DNA from: Devosia ginsengisoli
GTDB taxonomy: Bacteria; Pseudomonadota; Alphaproteobacteria; Rhizobiales; Devosiaceae
Assembly (NCBI RefSeq): GCF_007859655.1
Contig: NZ_CP042304.1
Coordinates: 3,102,501-3,166,500, forward strand
Direction of reading: 5' to 3'
DNA length: 64,000 nt
Shown here: positions 26,677 through 36,092 of the stretch, piece after piece
Numbering within the stretch: the first letter of the stretch is position 1
How the letters are laid out: every line of letters starts with the position of its first letter
Position numbers and translations under genes: made by a program
Notes under the pieces: generated by a model
The model's input: only the letters and a program-made list of their open reading frames with translations
Databases searched by the model: none
What the model was told of the DNA's origin: nothing

Positions 26677-27570
26677 TCAGGCCTTGTAGCGCAGTGCGTT
26701 GACCAGGGCGGCAAAGGCTGGGGAGGGGTGGCGGCGGTTTGGGTAGTAGAGGTGATAGCCCTGCCAGGTGATGGACCAGTCGGATAGCACTTCGATGAGA
26801 TCGCCGCGCTCGATATGAGGGCGGGCCATGTATTCGGGGACATAGGCAAGCCCGTGGCCGTCCAGGGCGGCGCCCAGCACCGGCAGGATGCTGTTGAAGA
26901 TCAGCTGGCCATCGACGCGGACATTGAGATCGCGCCCGTCCTTGCGGAATTCCCAGGCATAGAGCCCGCCGGCCGTGGTCAGCCGCAGGTTGACGCATTG
27001 ATGGTTGGTGAGATCCTGCGGCGTCAGCGGCGGGTCGCGCCGCTCGAAATATTGGGGCGCTGCCACCACGGTGAAGCGCCAGTCCGGCCCGATCCGCACC
27101 GCGATCATGTCCTTGGACAGCGCCTCGCCCAGGCGGACTCCGGCGTCCAGCCCCTGCGCGACGATGTCGACGAAGCCGTTGCTGATGGCCAGCTCGACCG
27201 TGATGTCGGGATAGTCCCGCAGGAAGGTCCGCAGCATCGGCCGGAACACTGCCTCGACCAGTGAATCACCGCATGAAATGCGAATGGTACCCGCCGGCCG
27301 GTCGCGTAGGTCGCTCAGGGCAGCAATTTCCGCCTCGATCTGCTCAAAATGCGGGCCGATGGACCTTGCCAGCCGCTCCCCGGCCTCCGTCGTCGAAACG
27401 CTGCGCGTCGTGCGGGACAGCAGGCGCAGCCCGAGCCGCTCTTCCAGACCTTTCATCGCATGGCTGAGGGCTGATGGTGTCACGCCCAGCCTGGCCGCCG
27501 CACGGGTGAAGCTGCGTTCGCGGGCCACCGCCAGGAAAGCCTGCATATCGTCGAAGGGGCTTCGCGCCAT
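26677..27570 (-). CDS. LysR-family transcriptional regulator (divergent from the cupin gene)
   Basis: A 297-residue LysR regulator of the AaeR/PecT-like subgroup. The winged HTH (residues 4-62) reads MQAFLAVARERSFTRAAARL and then TPSALSHAMKGLEE. The effector domain includes RPAGTIRISCGDSLVEAV. It is divergent from the cupin-alcohol dehydrogenase-tautomerase-aldo/keto reductase operon. A LysR-box palindrome lies between them, so it very likely regulates that operon. Members in this context often respond to redox or electrophile stress, but the signal is not visible here. Confidence 0.9.
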   Translation of the reverse strand: MARSPFDDMQAFLAVARERSFTRAAARLGVTPSALSHAMKGLEERLGLRLLSRTTRSVSTTEAGERLARSIGPHFEQIEAEIAALSDLRDRPAGTIRISCGDSLVEAVFRPMLRTFLRDYPDITVELAISNGFVDIVAQGLDAGVRLGEALSKDMIAVRIGPDWRFTVVAAPQYFERRDPPLTPQDLTNHQCVNLRLTTAGGLYAWEFRKDGRDLNVRVDGQLIFNSILPVLGAALDGHGLAYVPEYMARPHIERGDLIEVLSDWSITWQGYHLYYPNRRHPSPAFAALVNALRYKA

Positions 27571-27598
27571 TATTGAGCTCTGCTCACAACCGCATCCA

Positions 27599-27615
27599 GA
27601 TTATTCACCCTAATC
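27599..27615. promoter_or_regulatory. LysR box in the LysR/cupin divergent promoter
   Basis: GATTA and TAATC form a perfect inverted repeat with a 7-nt spacer, and T27601/A27613 give T-N11-A geometry. It lies 29 nt upstream of the LysR start and 67 nt upstream of the cupin start, the usual place for a LysR recognition site. Confidence 0.65.
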
Positions 27616-27681
27616 GCCGGGACGGCACTTGGCTACAGTGCCGGGCAGTGTCCGAGAGGACTTCGAGCAGAGGAACGATCC

Positions 27682-28077
27682 ATGGAAATCTTTCGCGCAG
27701 GCAGCCGCCCCTCCGGCAAGGGGCCGACCGACTGGTTCACCGGCACGGTCCGCATCGATCCGCTGTTCAATCCCAGTGCGCCCGACCGCGTGCAGGGTGC
27801 CTCGGTCACATTCGAAGCCGGCGCTCGCACGGCCTGGCACACCCATCCCCTCGGCCAGACCCTGATCGTCACTGCCGGCTTCGGTCGTGCGCAACGCTGG
27901 GGTGGCCCGGTCGAGGATATTCGTCCCGGCGATGTCATCTGGTTCGCGCCGGGCGAAAAGCACTGGCATGGCGCATCGCCGCAAACCGCGATGACCCACA
28001 TCGCCCTGCAGGAAGTCCAGGACGGCAAGGTCGTCGACTGGATGGAACAGGTCAGCGACGCGCAGTTCGGCGCCTGA
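27682..28077 (+). CDS. Cupin-domain protein ((R)-mandelonitrile lyase-like)
   Basis: A 131-residue single-domain cupin. Metal ligands can be seen in [18 protein letters not shown] (two His and a Gln where the classical motif has Glu) and [11 protein letters not shown] (second motif His). The HxHPxGQ pattern is shared by cupins annotated as (R)-mandelonitrile lyase-like, which often travel with LysR regulators, carboxymuconolactone-decarboxylase proteins and oxidoreductases. It is the first gene of the operon divergent from the LysR gene. The real reaction in such operons is generally unproven. Confidence 0.87.
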   Translation: MEIFRAGSRPSGKGPTDWFTGTVRIDPLFNPSAPDRVQGASVTFEAGARTAWHTHPLGQTLIVTAGFGRAQRWGGPVEDIRPGDVIWFAPGEKHWHGASPQTAMTHIALQEVQDGKVVDWMEQVSDAQFGA

Positions 28078-28099
28078 TCAACACAACGAGGAAGCCAGC

Positions 28100-29115
28100 A
28101 TGCTTGCGACAGTTCTCCACGGCCCCGGCGACATCCGTTTCGAGGATGTCGCGGAACCCAAAATCCTCAAGCCCACCGACGCCATCATCAAGCTGGCGGC
28201 CACCTGCATCTGCGGGTCCGACCTCTGGCCCTATCGGGGCCTGCAGGCGCAAGGGGCCCCCCAGCATATGGGGCACGAATATTGCGGCACTGTCGTCGAG
28301 GTCGGCAGCGACGTAAAGACCATCAAGCCCGGACAATTCGTCGTCGGCTCCTTTGCGACCTCCGACAATAGCTGTCCGCATTGCCGGCATGGTTTCCAGT
28401 CCTCCTGCGAGCAGCGCGAATTCATGACCGGCGCTCAGGCGCCATACGCCCGCGTTCCCCTGGCGGACGGCACCCTCGTCGCGCTGGACGCCGCGCCGGA
28501 CGACGACCTGCTGCCCAGCCTGCTGGCGGCCTCCGACGTGCTAGCACCGGCTGGTACGCAGCCGATGCCGCGCGGGTGCAGCCTGGCTCGACGGTAGCGG
28601 TGGTCGGCGACGGGGCCGTGGACCTGATGGGTATCCTTGCTGCCAGGCAGATGGGTGCGGAACGCATCATCGCCATGAGCAGGCACAAGGCCCGGCAGGA
28701 GCTTGCACTGGAATATGGCGCGACCGATATCGTGACCGAACGCGGCGACGCCGGCGTCGCCCGCATCAAAGCCATGACCGCCAATGTGGGCGCCGATGCC
28801 GTGCTCGAATGCGTCGGCACCAATGAATCGATGCATCAGGCCATCAACGCAGCCCGGCCCGGCGGATCCATCGGCTTTGTCGGCGTGCCGCACGGCGTGG
28901 AGCTCAAGGGCGAGTTTCTGTTCTACTCACAGAAGAACCTGCTGGGCGGTCCGGCACCCGTTCGGCGGTTCCTGCCCCATCTCATCGATCTGGTGCTGAC
29001 CCGCACGATCAATCCGGGCAAGGTATTCGACCAGACCCTGCCCATCGCCGACGTCGCCGAAGGCTACAGGGCCATGGACGAACGCCGGGCCATCAAGACA
29101 TTGCTGCTGGTCTGA
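28100..29115 (+). pseudogene. Zinc-dependent alcohol dehydrogenase, broken by a one-base deletion
   Basis: A medium-chain dehydrogenase that would be 338 residues long if one base were restored. The N-terminal part has the catalytic zinc site CICGSD and MGHEYCGTVVEVG, and the structural zinc region NSCPHCRHGFQSSC. After LLAASDVL (near 28541-28543) the frame changes. The other frame continues STGWYAADAARVQPGSTVAV, then the NAD-binding VVGDGAVDLMGILAARQMGA, and ends at 29115. The indel site CTAGCA is not a homopolymer, unlike the other breaks in this window. GAGGA precedes the ATG. It lies between the cupin and tautomerase genes. Confidence 0.75.
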
Positions 29116-29159
29116 TCGGCCGCACTGCACCGCACCATCGCACGGAGGAATGCTCCCCA

Positions 29160-29387
29160 ATGCCCCATGTGATCGTCAAGCTCTATCCCGGCAAGAGCGA
29201 ACAGCAAAAAACGGAACTGGCCGAGGCCATCACGGCCGATGTCACGCGCATTCTCGGCCATGGCGCCAATGCCGTCTCGGTCGGCCTCGAGGAAGTCTCG
29301 CCGGCCGACTGGCCGGAGCAGGTCTACCGGCGCGACATCGTCGCCAAGCCGGACAGTATCTACAAGCAACCCGGATACAGGATGTAG
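29160..29387 (+). CDS. 4-oxalocrotonate tautomerase-family protein
   Basis: A 75-residue tautomerase. After removal of Met the chain begins with the catalytic Pro ([16 protein letters not shown]), the hallmark of the superfamily. The rest ([20 protein letters not shown] and [12 protein letters not shown]) matches the beta-alpha-beta subunit that assembles as hexamers. It interconverts keto and enol forms of small acids or may dehalogenate. It lies 44 nt after the alcohol dehydrogenase gene and 9 nt before the aldo/keto reductase gene. Confidence 0.9.
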   Translation: MPHVIVKLYPGKSEQQKTELAEAITADVTRILGHGANAVSVGLEEVSPADWPEQVYRRDIVAKPDSIYKQPGYRM

Positions 29388-30380
<993 letters not shown>

Positions 30381-30426
30381 GCGAAAGGAGGCGCGGGCCC
30401 ATCCCACATACTTGAGATGCAACGCC

Positions 30427-31419
30427 TTAGGTATCTGCCCACCGGCGGAGCCAGGTCTCTGCTACCGTCCTGTTGCGCAAGGTTTTGGGCAAGGTGCCTG
30501 ACATCAGGGCACCCACATTGGCAACTGCGAGATCGACCAGGGCGGCACGGCTTTGCTTGGTCTGGCCGATCATGTGTGGGGTCAGCAGGATGTTCGGCAG
30601 GCGCCGCAAGGGGCTGTCCATGGGCAGGGGCTCGGTCTCGAAGACATCGAGGGCAGCGCCGCGGAGGTGACCGGACGACATGGCCTGGAACAGGGCGGTT
30701 TCGTCGATCAATCCGCCCCGCGCGGTATTGATCAGGATCGCGTCGGGCTTCATCAGCCGCAGCCTGGTGGCATCGATCAGGTGCCTCGTCTGCTCGGTGA
30801 GGAGCATATGCAGCGTCACGATATCGCTGGTTCGCAACAGGTCATCGAGCGGCAATAGCTCGATCCCGTCGGGCACGTCCCTGGCGAAGGGATCGTGCGC
30901 CTTGAGCGTAATATCCCAATTCGCCAGCAGTGCCGCGACGCGCCGGCCGATCTGGCCCAGTCCGACAATGCCCAGTGTCTTGCCCGCCAGCAGTTCTGCG
31001 ACTGGTTCAGCAGGGCGGGCAGCGCCGCTCTCCATGGTGTGGCGCGCCTGCGGCAGGCCATAGCTTGCCGCCAGGATCATCATCACGGTTGCCTCGGCCA
31101 TGCCCTGCGTGTGTTCGTCCGGCTGGCCATTGACCACGGCGATGCCGAGCCGGGTCGCGGCTTCCATATCGAAGCCGTCGGTGCCCACCCAGGGCGACAC
31201 CACGGCGCGTAGCCGAGGTGCCGCGCGCATCACCTCCTCTGTGCAGCGGAAGTGGCCATAGGCCAGCAGCACATCGGCATCGGCAAGAGCTGAGGCGGGA
31301 ATGGCGTCACCGGCTGTGTGCCGGATATGGACGGGCGCTATGCCGGCGCGCTGCAAAGCGGCCTCGATGCGCTCGAAAAATGCCGCTGTGCCACTTTCGC
31401 TCAGCATGACTACGCCCAT
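30427..31419 (-). CDS. D-2-hydroxyacid dehydrogenase (NAD-dependent)
   Basis: A 330-residue member of the D-isomer 2-hydroxyacid dehydrogenase family, which interconverts 2-oxo and D-2-hydroxy acids. The Rossmann motif GLGQIG starts at residue 153. The catalytic residues are Arg234 (INTARGGLIDE), Glu263 (DVFETEPLP) and His282 (LLTPHMIGQ). It is divergent from the Rieske gene and has the GTTCA-N6-TGAAC operator 72 nt upstream, so it probably belongs to the IclR-linked catabolic cluster. Confidence 0.92.
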   Translation of the reverse strand: MGVVMLSESGTAAFFERIEAALQRAGIAPVHIRHTAGDAIPASALADADVLLAYGHFRCTEEVMRAAPRLRAVVSPWVGTDGFDMEAATRLGIAVVNGQPDEHTQGMAEATVMMILAASYGLPQARHTMESGAARPAEPVAELLAGKTLGIVGLGQIGRRVAALLANWDITLKAHDPFARDVPDGIELLPLDDLLRTSDIVTLHMLLTEQTRHLIDATRLRLMKPDAILINTARGGLIDETALFQAMSSGHLRGAALDVFETEPLPMDSPLRRLPNILLTPHMIGQTKQSRAALVDLAVANVGALMSGTLPKTLRNRTVAETWLRRWADT

Positions 31420-31490
31420 GCGCCTACTCCGGGATTGGGGATACGCAACGCTGACCGAAAACCGCCCACAAGTCCAGTATGTTGCGCAAC

Positions 31491-31506
31491 GTTCATTATA
31501 CTGAAC
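31491..31506. promoter_or_regulatory. GTTCA-N6-TGAAC operator (candidate IclR site), Rieske/dehydrogenase promoter
   Basis: GTTCATTATACTGAAC is a perfect 5-bp inverted repeat with a 6-nt spacer. It matches the copy at 39436-39451 at 14 of 16 positions. It is directly preceded by another palindrome, GTTGCGCAAC (31481-31490). It lies between two divergent genes and can control both. Confidence 0.65.
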
Positions 31507-31634
31507 TAATAATGATTAGCCTGGCTTATCACATTGTTCGGATTATGCAGGTTGAGGCGCGGGGTCGATAGCGCCACAACGGGTCCAAGGAGCGCCTCAA
31601 GGCATCCTGTTCAATCAAGTGGAACAGCGCATCA

Positions 31635-32003
31635 ATGACGGAAGTATTCGTTGCCAAGACAGGGGAAATGGCCAGTGGTGACCGGCGCATCGTCTCCCAT
31701 GAAGGCGTAGAGGTCGGGGTCTTCTGCTGGGAAGACAACTATTACGCCTATTCCAATATCTGCCTGCATCAGGGCGGACCGGCTTGTGAAGGCCTGCTTA
31801 TGCATCAGGTCGAGGACGTGTTGCGTCCAGACCGCAGCTTCAAGCAGCAGAAATTCTCCGAGACCGAGATCAACTTCGTCTGCCCCTGGCATGGCTACGA
31901 ATATGATCTCAAGACCGGCCGGGTGGTCGCCGATCCGGCGCGGCGGCTCAAGTCATTCCCGATCATCATCCGCGAGGGGAACGTCCATGTCGACATCAAT
32001 TGA
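31635..32003 (+). CDS. Rieske [2Fe-2S] domain protein with long inter-ligand loop
   Basis: A 122-residue protein consisting essentially of one Rieske domain. The cluster ligands are Cys43-x-His45 (NICLHQGGPACEG) and Cys83-x2-His86 (FVCPWHGYEYDLKTG). About 37 residues separate the two pairs, roughly twice the usual 15-19 in bacterial ferredoxins and ring hydroxylases. It may be an electron carrier or a small subunit. The next gene starts inside its 3' end (17-nt overlap), so the two products are likely partners. No ring-hydroxylase catalytic domain is present. Confidence 0.88.
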   Translation: MTEVFVAKTGEMASGDRRIVSHEGVEVGVFCWEDNYYAYSNICLHQGGPACEGLLMHQVEDVLRPDRSFKQQKFSETEINFVCPWHGYEYDLKTGRVVADPARRLKSFPIIIREGNVHVDIN

Positions 32004-32301
32004 AACCCTGTCCAAGCCGGTCAAGCCCGACAGCAAGCTCGCTTCCGCCATCGACCGCGTGACCGCGGCGCTTGGTGACGACGATGCCGGAATTTCGGCG
32101 GAAGCCCTCGCTCTCCTGCTGACCCAGGCCACGCGCTGCTACGTGCAGCGCCTGCAGCAGGGCGAATATTTCAGCCCCTTCCACCCCGATATCGAGATCA
32201 CCGCCACCGAGGCGATGATCCTCAGTACCGAGGTTCTCAAGAGCGCCGACCTGCAACTGTTCGAACTGGGCATGTGGCAGTCGATGGGCAGCCCCACGTG
32301 A
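31987..32301 (+). CDS. Small helical protein of unknown function, overlapping the Rieske gene
   Basis: A 104-residue protein starting with MSTSIETLSKPVKPDSKLAS. I recognise no family. It is predicted mainly helical, with ALALLLTQATRCYVQRLQQG and EITATEAMILSTEVLKSADL segments, a single Cys, and no signal peptide or membrane helix. Its ATG lies inside the Rieske gene (17-nt overlap, different frame), and the amidohydrolase gene follows 31 nt later. Translational coupling points to a complex with the Rieske protein; the rest is unknown. Confidence 0.75.
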   Translation: MSTSIETLSKPVKPDSKLASAIDRVTAALGDDDAGISAEALALLLTQATRCYVQRLQQGEYFSPFHPDIEITATEAMILSTEVLKSADLQLFELGMWQSMGSPT

Positions 32302-32332
32302 TCATCGCGTCGGCAACACGGACAAACCACCC

Positions 32333-33562
32333 ATGACCAAGACCAATTTCAACATCCCCCTCAGCGGCGATCGCAGCATGCCGATCGAGGGCTTCGATAC
32401 CTCGCTCCACCTCAAGCATGCGGCCGACCAGGCCAAGGCGCGCGGCTTCGACCGCTTTCCGATCATCGATGTGGATTCACACCACTACGAGACCGAGTCG
32501 TTCAGCGAAATCCTCGAATATCTCGAGGATCCGGTGCTGCAGCAACTGGCCAAGACCGCCAGCGCCAGCCGCCACGGCGCCTTCGGCATGCTGCCGGGCA
32601 ATATCGGCTACCAGGATATGGGTGGCCGCGTGGCGCGCTATCCCCTGCGCCAGCTGGAAAAGACCGGGCCGGAGGCGCATCGCGACATCACCATGGCCAA
32701 GCGCTGGATGGATGCGCTGTCGGTCGATATCGCCATTCTCTTTCCCACGCCCATGCTCAATCTGGGCCTGCATCCGCAGATCGAGATCGAGGTGGCGCTG
32801 TCGCGGGCCTATAATCGCTGGCTGACCGAGAAGATCCTGCCCAACGATCCGCGCTTGCGCTCCATGCTCTACCTGCCCTTCAACGACCCACAGGCCACTT
32901 ACGAAATCGCCAAGGAGTTCGCCGGCAAGCCGGGCGTGCTGGGCTATATGGTGACAGCGACGCGCAATCGCGCCGTGCATAACGACGCCTATATGAAGAC
33001 CTATGCCTTCCTCGAGGAGGCAGGTCTGCCGCTGGGGTTCCATGCCTCCTACAACTGGAACGACCAGACCATGGCGATGATGAACAAGTTCCTGTCCGTC
33101 CATGCGCTGGGCTTTGCCATTTCCAACATGGTCCACCTGACCAACTGGGTGATCAACGCGTTGCCGGTGCGGTTCCCCAAGCTCAAGGTGATCTGGATCG
33201 AAAGCGGGCTGGCCTGGATTCCATTCCTGATGCAGCGCCTCGACCACGAATACTACATGCGCAAGTCCGAGGTTCCCTCGCTGACCAAGCCGCCGAGCGA
33301 TTACATGCGCGAGATGTTCTACACGTCCCAGCCCATGGAGCGGCCCAACGACATCCGCGAGCTGGAACAGACTTTCCGCATGATCAATGCGCCGACCCAG
33401 CTCATGTATTCGTCCGACTATCCGCATTGGGACTTCGACGTCCCCAGCGTGATCTACGACCTGCCGTTTCTCTCTGAGGAGGAGAAGCGGGCGATCCTTG
33501 GCGGCAATGCTGCCCGGGTCTTCAACATCGACATCAAGGAAAAGCTGGCCAAGAGCATCTAG
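32333..33562 (+). CDS. Amidohydrolase family protein (Amidohydro_2)
   Basis: A 409-residue TIM-barrel metal hydrolase/decarboxylase. The N-terminal metal region reads RFPIIDVDSHHYETESF and the C-terminal one YSSDYPHWDFDVPSVIYD; the SDYPHWD block is typical of this family. The middle includes SAVDIAILFPTPMLNLG-type and VIWIESGLAWIPFLMQRLDH segments. Relatives include decarboxylases of aromatic or unsaturated acids and C-C hydrolases. It follows the Rieske pair and precedes aldehyde dehydrogenase by 27 nt, so its product may be an aldehyde or semialdehyde. The assignment of a substrate would be a guess. Confidence 0.88.
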   Translation: MTKTNFNIPLSGDRSMPIEGFDTSLHLKHAADQAKARGFDRFPIIDVDSHHYETESFSEILEYLEDPVLQQLAKTASASRHGAFGMLPGNIGYQDMGGRVARYPLRQLEKTGPEAHRDITMAKRWMDALSVDIAILFPTPMLNLGLHPQIEIEVALSRAYNRWLTEKILPNDPRLRSMLYLPFNDPQATYEIAKEFAGKPGVLGYMVTATRNRAVHNDAYMKTYAFLEEAGLPLGFHASYNWNDQTMAMMNKFLSVHALGFAISNMVHLTNWVINALPVRFPKLKVIWIESGLAWIPFLMQRLDHEYYMRKSEVPSLTKPPSDYMREMFYTSQPMERPNDIRELEQTFRMINAPTQLMYSSDYPHWDFDVPSVIYDLPFLSEEEKRAILGGNAARVFNIDIKEKLAKSI

Positions 33563-33589
33563 CGGCGGCCGCATCCAGGGGAAGACAGC

Positions 33590-35059
33590 ATGCAGACCTA
33601 TGACATGTATATCGGCGGCGAATGGGTGCCGCCGGCTTCCGGGACCTATCTCGACAGTATCGATCCCTATACCGGCAAGGCCTGGGCCCGCATCGCCCGC
33701 GGCAACGCGAAGGATGCCGACCGGGCGGTCGAGGCGGCGCATAAGGCGTTCAGCGAAGGTCCCTGGTCAAAGCTGACGGCGAGCCAGCGTGGCGCGCTGC
33801 TGCGCAAGCTGGGCGACCTGCTCGCCGCCAATGCCCGCCGCCTCGCCGAAATCGAGGTGCGCGACAATGGCAAGCTGATGGCCGAGATGTTCGCGCAGGC
33901 CAGCTATATCCCGCAGTGGTACTATTATTTCGGCGGCCTGGCCGACAAGATCCAGGGCGCCGTCATCCCGATCGACAAGCCCGGCGTGCTCAATTACACG
34001 CGCCGCGAGCCGCTGGGCGTGGTCGTGGGCATCACGCCCTGGAACTCGCCCCTGTTGCTGGCGACCAACAAGATCGCCCCGGCTTTGGCCGCCGGCTGCA
34101 CGCTGGTCATGAAGCCCTCCGAATATACCTCGGCCTCGCTGCTCGAATTCGCCAAGCTGGTGGAGGAGGCTGGGTTCCCGCCGGGTGTGTTCAATGTCGT
34201 CACCGGCCTGGGCGCCGAGATCGGCGAGCGCCTGACCACCCATCCGCGCGTGGCCAAGATCGCCTTTACCGGCGGTGAGCTGGGCGGCAAGGCGGTCTAT
34301 CAATCGGCGGCGCGCAACCTCAAGAAAGTCTCGCTCGAGCTGGGCGGCAAGTCGCCCAATATCGTCTTCGACGACGCCAACCTCAACAATGCGGTCAATG
34401 GCGCCATTTCCGGCATCTTCGCCGCCAGCGGACAGACCTGCATTGCCGGTTCGCGCCTGCTGGTGCAGGAAACCATCTACGACGAATTCATGGAAAAGCT
34501 GCTGGCTTTGGCCCGCACCGCGCAGATGGGCGACCCAAGCCGCAGCGACACGCAGGTCGGGCCGGTCACCACCAAGGCGCAATACGACAAGATTCTCGGC
34601 TATATCGCCATCGCCAAGGCCGAAGGCGCCACCTGCGTGCTGGGTGGCAAGGCGGCCAATCGCGGTGGCTGGTTTGTCGAGCCGACCATCTTCACCGGCG
34701 TCACCAATGACATGCGCATCGCCCAGGAGGAAGTGTTCGGCCCGGTGCTATCAGTCATCAAGTTCAAGGATGAGGACGAGGCGGTGGCTATCGCCAATGA
34801 CGTGCTCTATGGCCTAGCGGCCGGCGTCTGGACGCAGAGTATCGCCCGCGCGATCAACGTCTCCGACCGGTTGCAGGCCGGCGTCATCTGGGTCAACACC
34901 TATCGCTCGGTCAGCTATTCCTCGCCGGTCAACGGCCACAAGATGAGTGGTATCGGCGCCGAGAACGGCATCGAGGCGATCGATGAATATCTGCAGACCA
35001 AGAGCATCTGGATCAACACGGCCTCGGAAGTGCCGAACCCCTTCATCATGCGCATCTAG
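33590..35059 (+). CDS. NAD(P)-dependent aldehyde dehydrogenase
   Basis: A 489-residue class ALDH that oxidises an aldehyde to the acid. The catalytic Glu lies in KKVSLELGGKSPN and the catalytic Cys in FAASGQTCIAGSRLLV. Cofactor-binding GVVVGITPWNSPLLLATNKI and the C-terminal GIGAENGIEAIDEYLQTKSI are also present. Its TAG shares a CTAG with the stop of the convergent LysR gene. It is the last gene of the Rieske-amidohydrolase operon, suggesting that the pathway there releases an aldehyde or semialdehyde. Confidence 0.93.
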   Translation: MQTYDMYIGGEWVPPASGTYLDSIDPYTGKAWARIARGNAKDADRAVEAAHKAFSEGPWSKLTASQRGALLRKLGDLLAANARRLAEIEVRDNGKLMAEMFAQASYIPQWYYYFGGLADKIQGAVIPIDKPGVLNYTRREPLGVVVGITPWNSPLLLATNKIAPALAAGCTLVMKPSEYTSASLLEFAKLVEEAGFPPGVFNVVTGLGAEIGERLTTHPRVAKIAFTGGELGGKAVYQSAARNLKKVSLELGGKSPNIVFDDANLNNAVNGAISGIFAASGQTCIAGSRLLVQETIYDEFMEKLLALARTAQMGDPSRSDTQVGPVTTKAQYDKILGYIAIAKAEGATCVLGGKAANRGGWFVEPTIFTGVTNDMRIAQEEVFGPVLSVIKFKDEDEAVAIANDVLYGLAAGVWTQSIARAINVSDRLQAGVIWVNTYRSVSYSSPVNGHKMSGIGAENGIEAIDEYLQTKSIWINTASEVPNPFIMRI

Positions 35060-36027
35060 GACTGTGCCGCCCGGGGCTGGCGGGTGGTCGCGGCAGTCAG
35101 CCGCGCGCCCGGCAGCCCATCCTCACCCAGTTGCTGCAGGGTCTGCAGCAACACTTCGCGCAATGCCGTCGCCGCGGGTGACAGCGAGCGTTCGCGTGGC
35201 GTGATCAGCCCGATGGAGCGGTGGATGGTCGGCTCCACCATCGGGCAATGGTGGAACTTCCGCCCCACCGAAAGGGACGACAAGGCCAGCGTCGGCAGCA
35301 CCGACACCAGCCCGCTCTCCGCCACGATATCGAGCACCGTGGAAATGCGCGTCACGGAATAGGTGGCACGTCCGCGCAGGTCTTCGAGTCCGCCGACATC
35401 GGCGACGAGGTAGGAGATGCCGCTCCATTGCACCATCTGCTGCATGCCGAGCCCCGTCAGCTCGCGCCAGCTCATCTGCTTGCGTGTCGCGAATTCATGA
35501 TCGAGCGGGCAAACGAAATGCAACTCGTCCTCGATCAGCGGGCTGAAATCGAGCGCCAGATCCTGCTTGAACATGACCGAAACCGCGAAGTCGGCCTCGC
35601 CCTGCCGCACGCGATCGCCAATACCCACCGCATCGACTTCGAGCACCTGGATCTTGAGGCCCGGATGCTGGCGGCGGAAATTGTCGACCACGGCCGGCAT
35701 GAGCCGGAGCAGGGTAGAGGACATGCAGGCCACGGTCACCGAGCCGGTATCCGGCTCGCCAGCATTGCGGATGAGGTCGACACCGACGGCCAGGTTGTCG
35801 AGGACGCGCACGGCATGGGGCAGGAAGGTCTGCCCGGCGCTGGTCAGGGCCACATGCCGTCTGTTGCGCTGCAGCAGCGGCACGTTGATGAGAAACTCGA
35901 TCTGCTTGATCGACTGGCTCAGCGCCGATTGGGTAACGCCGAGCGATTGGGCGGCCCGCCGGAAGTTCTGGAACCGCGCCAGAGCCACGAACATCTGCAA
36001 TTGCCGGATCGTCGGCAAGCTCACCAC
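35056..36027 (-). CDS. LysR-family transcriptional regulator
   Basis: A 323-residue LysR regulator. The HTH lies at residues 6-63 (LQMFVALARFQNFRRAAQSL, then TQSALSQSIKQIEFLI). The effector-binding region includes GSVTVACMSSTLLRLMPAVV. It starts with GTG. Its upstream neighbour is the deacetylase-fold gene on the same strand, only 65 nt away, so it is probably co-transcribed rather than divergent. It overlaps the aldehyde dehydrogenase stop by 4 nt. It may act on the Rieske or deacetylase genes together with the IclR regulator nearby. Confidence 0.88.
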   Translation of the reverse strand: MVSLPTIRQLQMFVALARFQNFRRAAQSLGVTQSALSQSIKQIEFLINVPLLQRNRRHVALTSAGQTFLPHAVRVLDNLAVGVDLIRNAGEPDTGSVTVACMSSTLLRLMPAVVDNFRRQHPGLKIQVLEVDAVGIGDRVRQGEADFAVSVMFKQDLALDFSPLIEDELHFVCPLDHEFATRKQMSWRELTGLGMQQMVQWSGISYLVADVGGLEDLRGRATYSVTRISTVLDIVAESGLVSVLPTLALSSLSVGRKFHHCPMVEPTIHRSIGLITPRERSLSPAATALREVLLQTLQQLGEDGLPGARLTAATTRQPRAAQS

Positions 36028-36092
36028 GGCCGCACCTCATCCGCGCCGAAATTCGCGGCGCCACGGCGTCATTGCTAGCACAGCCTGCCGGT

